Under the pieces are notes generated by a model that ran no database searches, was not told where the DNA came from, and saw only the letters and a program-made list of their open reading frames with translations. Both the position numbers and the translations under genes were made by a program. A stretch of 6,119 nt of DNA, from assembly GCA_003519205.1 (NCBI GenBank), contig DOXE01000517.1, positions 786-6,904 on the forward strand, in the 5' to 3' direction. Below are positions 4,356 to 6,119 of the stretch, piece after piece; the stretch's first letter is position 1, and each line of letters begins with the position of its first letter. The DNA comes from Chloroflexota bacterium. GTDB taxonomy: Bacteria > Chloroflexota > Anaerolineae > Promineifilales > Promineifilaceae.

Positions 4356-5825
4356 ATGCCTCGACGGTACTGTTGGCCATTATTTCCGCTGCTTTTATTG
4401 CTATTGGCCCTCGTTCCGGCCATACAGGCCCAATCCCATGGCCGGATCGTCACGCCCCAGGGAGAATTTAACTCTCTGACCGAGGCACTAAATCTGGCTG
4501 AGTCCGGCGATACCATCGAAGTCTACGGTGGCGTCTACGATGAACCGCTGCTATTGGACAAATCAGTGAACCTGGTCGGATATGATTGGCCGGTGATTGA
4601 TGGGGGCGGGCGGGGCACGGTCGTCAAGCTGGTCGCGCCGGACATTTCTCTTCGTGGTTTCGTCATCCGGAATAGCGGTGACTCGCTGGCCGAGGAAAAC
4701 TCGGGCATCGCAGTGGAAGCGCCTGGTGCGGTTTTGGAGAGTAATCGCCTGGAAGATACGCTGTTTGGTATCTACCTGCGAGAGGCAGCCGGTAGCACCA
4801 TCCGGGACAATACTATCACCAGCAAGGATCTGCCGGTGCCCCGCCGGGGAGATCCGATCCGCGTTTGGTACAGCAACGACGTTCTCATCGAGGATAATGT
4901 CGTCAATAAAGGGCGCGACGTGGTCTTGTGGTATTCGGAACGACTGACCGTCCGTAATAACGAGGTGAGCGAAGGCCGTTATGGCCTGCACTTCATGTAT
5001 TGTGACGACGCGACTATCGAAAACAACCTGCTAACCAATAATTCGGTAGGTACTTTCCTGATGTACAGCCGCCGCCTGCATCTGTTCGGCAACACCATCG
5101 CCCACAATCGTGGGCCGAGCGGCTTCGGGGTCGGCTTAAAAGATATGGACGACGCAATTATCGAAAATAATCTATTTTTGGATAACCGAATCGGCGCCCA
5201 CCTGGATAATTCGCCACGCGAGGTCAACAGCATCGGCCGGTTCGCAGGAAACGTCTTCGCCTTTAATGATGTGGGCGTTAATTTAATGCCTTCCGTGCGC
5301 CATAACCAGTTTGTGTCCAATAGTTTTGTGGATAATGAAGAGCAGGTGGGTATCGACGGAGGTGGCGGCCGTTCCCAGGATAATGTCTGGACCATCGACG
5401 GTCAGGGTAATTACTGGAGCGATTACGTTGGCTATGATGGTGACGCCGATGGCCTGGGCGATGTCCCCTACAAAGCTGAACGGCTCTTTGAAAACCTGAT
5501 GGATCAGAACAGCTCGCTGAGATTGTTTCTCTACAGCCCGGCCGAGCAAGCGGTCGATTTCGCCGCCCGAGCGATCCCCTTTGTGAAACCACAGCCGAAA
5601 ATGATGGATGAGGTGCCACTGATGGAACCGGTCATGCCGGAAGATTTACCGGCTGTGCCTGAGGCTAGCCAGCAACCGATGTGGCTTATTTCGCTGGGGA
5701 TGCTCTTGCTGGCTGTATTTATATTGAGTCTGGCAACTATCAAGAGATCAAAGACGAAAGAGAGAGGATTAAGGCTATTGAACAGGCAAATGAATTCCGA
5801 TCTCGGCTCTACGATTTCCCAGTAA
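4356..5825 (+). CDS. nosD: NosD, copper-site assembly beta-helix protein with C-terminal membrane anchor
   Basis: NosD works with the ABC transporter NosFY outside the membrane and is required to build the copper-sulfur CuZ centre of NosZ. From the ATG at 4356 the protein has 489 residues. It begins with a Sec signal peptide (MPRRYCWP, a Leu-rich core, then AIQA before the likely cleavage site). A long right-handed beta-helix of carbohydrate-binding/sugar-hydrolase (CASH) repeats follows, recognisable by recurrent 'I.nN.i..n..G' rungs. Family hallmarks include VVLWYS, GRYGLHFMY (207-215), SVGTFLMYSRRL and GPSGFGVGLKDMD (253-265). After the helix come a Pro/Met-rich linker (about 409-440; M416, M417, M423, M427), a transmembrane helix (about 441-462) and a 27-residue basic cytoplasmic tail. 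The anchor is unusual compared with the soluble periplasmic NosD of Proteobacteria. An ATG at 4326 would add 10 residues and cannot be excluded. The stop lies 12 bases before nosF, so the two are probably translationally coupled. Confidence 0.92.
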   Translation: MPRRYCWPLFPLLLLLLALVPAIQAQSHGRIVTPQGEFNSLTEALNLAESGDTIEVYGGVYDEPLLLDKSVNLVGYDWPVIDGGGRGTVVKLVAPDISLRGFVIRNSGDSLAEENSGIAVEAPGAVLESNRLEDTLFGIYLREAAGSTIRDNTITSKDLPVPRRGDPIRVWYSNDVLIEDNVVNKGRDVVLWYSERLTVRNNEVSEGRYGLHFMYCDDATIENNLLTNNSVGTFLMYSRRLHLFGNTIAHNRGPSGFGVGLKDMDDAIIENNLFLDNRIGAHLDNSPREVNSIGRFAGNVFAFNDVGVNLMPSVRHNQFVSNSFVDNEEQVGIDGGGGRSQDNVWTIDGQGNYWSDYVGYDGDADGLGDVPYKAERLFENLMDQNSSLRLFLYSPAEQAVDFAARAIPFVKPQPKMMDEVPLMEPVMPEDLPAVPEASQQPMWLISLGMLLLAVFILSLATIKRSKTKERGLRLLNRQMNSDLGSTISQ

Positions 5826-5837
5826 CGGGGTTAACCT

Positions 5838-6119
5838 ATGGTACGAGTACAGGATCTGACGAAACGATTTGGCAAGGTGACGGCTGTCGATCATCTCACT
5901 TTTGACGTAGAAGCCGGCGAATCAGTCGCCCTCTGGGGTGAAAACGGTGCCGGTAAGACGACGGCCCTAAGATGCCTGTTGGGTGTGATTCCCTTCGAAG
6001 GCACCGTCGAGTTGGGTGGCTATAGCAGCACCAATGAAGGGAAGGCGGCTCGCCACCTGATGGGATTTGTACCTCAGGAGATCAGCTTCCATGATGATAT
6101 GACGGTCAGGGAAACGCTG
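5838..6119 (+). CDS. nosF: NosF, ABC transporter ATPase (N-terminal part, cut by window edge)
   Basis: The first 94 residues of an ABC ATPase are present and the gene runs off the right edge in frame. The start region VRVQDLTKRFGKVTAVDHLT is a typical ABC N-terminus with the A-loop region. The Walker A motif is GENGAGKTT (34-42, K40 and T41 binding nucleotide phosphates), and the Q-loop is VPQE with Q80. The signature motif, Walker B and switch His are beyond the window. Its position 12 bases after nosD, and ABC sequence type, identify it as NosF, the ATPase that powers NosY and acts with NosD in CuZ assembly, probably in sulfur-species export. The ATG at 5838 is preceded by GGGG (5827-5830) seven bases upstream. 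nosY and nosL are expected to follow. A generic ABC ATPase is excluded only by context. Confidence 0.9.
   Translation, partial: MVRVQDLTKRFGKVTAVDHLTFDVEAGESVALWGENGAGKTTALRCLLGVIPFEGTVELGGYSSTNEGKAARHLMGFVPQEISFHDDMTVRETL

Noticed and set aside
5681..5905. 74-codon + strand frame across the nosD-nosF junction
   Set aside because: It is a shifted frame overlapping the nosD transmembrane tail and the nosF start, with no ribosome binding site or domain.
1..6119. tRNA, rRNA, CRISPR arrays, insertion sequences
   Set aside because: No cloverleaf, rRNA-like stretch, regularly spaced direct repeat, transposase frame or terminal inverted repeat pair was seen on either strand by eye.

Overview
The window is the 5' half of a nitrous-oxide-reductase (nos) operon of the clade II, Sec-exported type. 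It lies downstream of a small membrane-transporter gene and a patch of decayed two-component-system genes. Intact genes all read on the + strand; the decayed ones read on the - strand. The nos gene order is nosZ - nosB-like - nosD - nosF, and the right edge cuts nosF after its Q-loop.

Organism: the clade II NosZ has no twin-arginine signal. It starts with a lipoprotein-type signal peptide (lipobox cysteine C31), and NosD carries a C-terminal membrane anchor. Tethering of both exported proteins, with moderate GC (about 54% in a 240-base sample of nosZ), fits a monoderm or atypically enveloped bacterium. Chloroflexota (Anaerolineae/Caldilineae-like) is my best guess from family knowledge. No rRNA or other taxonomic marker is present.

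Layout. 1-79: last codons of a gene entering from the left, possibly an SRPBCC/AHSA1-type protein. 80-777: no intact gene. It holds a 14-bp perfect hairpin and, on the - strand, three abutting gene remnants: the start of a response-regulator receiver domain, a three-helix membrane segment, and the end of a histidine kinase. A weak FNR-like dyad lies upstream of the next gene. 778-1227: an intact, TTG-initiated DMT/YdcZ (DUF606) membrane protein, lower in GC than the nos genes. 1228-1452: a 225-base intergenic leader with a 9-bp hairpin, a nested dyad and the strong nosZ ribosome binding site. 1453-3489: nosZ. 3490-3604: a spacer with a 19-pair stem that is complete only in + strand RNA. 3605-4315: nosB-like. 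4356-5825: nosD. 5838-6119: nosF, partial.

How the genes work together: NosZ reduces N2O to N2 outside the cytoplasmic membrane, using a CuZ cluster in its beta-propeller and a CuA site in its C-terminal cupredoxin domain. NosD and the ABC ATPase NosF, with the permease NosY expected beyond the right edge, form the machinery that builds CuZ. NosB is the clade II-specific membrane protein, probably involved in electron supply or maturation. The core system is known. The less ordinary points are the double membrane tethering, a Met-rich stalk in NosD, the wobble-paired stem after nosZ and the mosaic of gene remnants.
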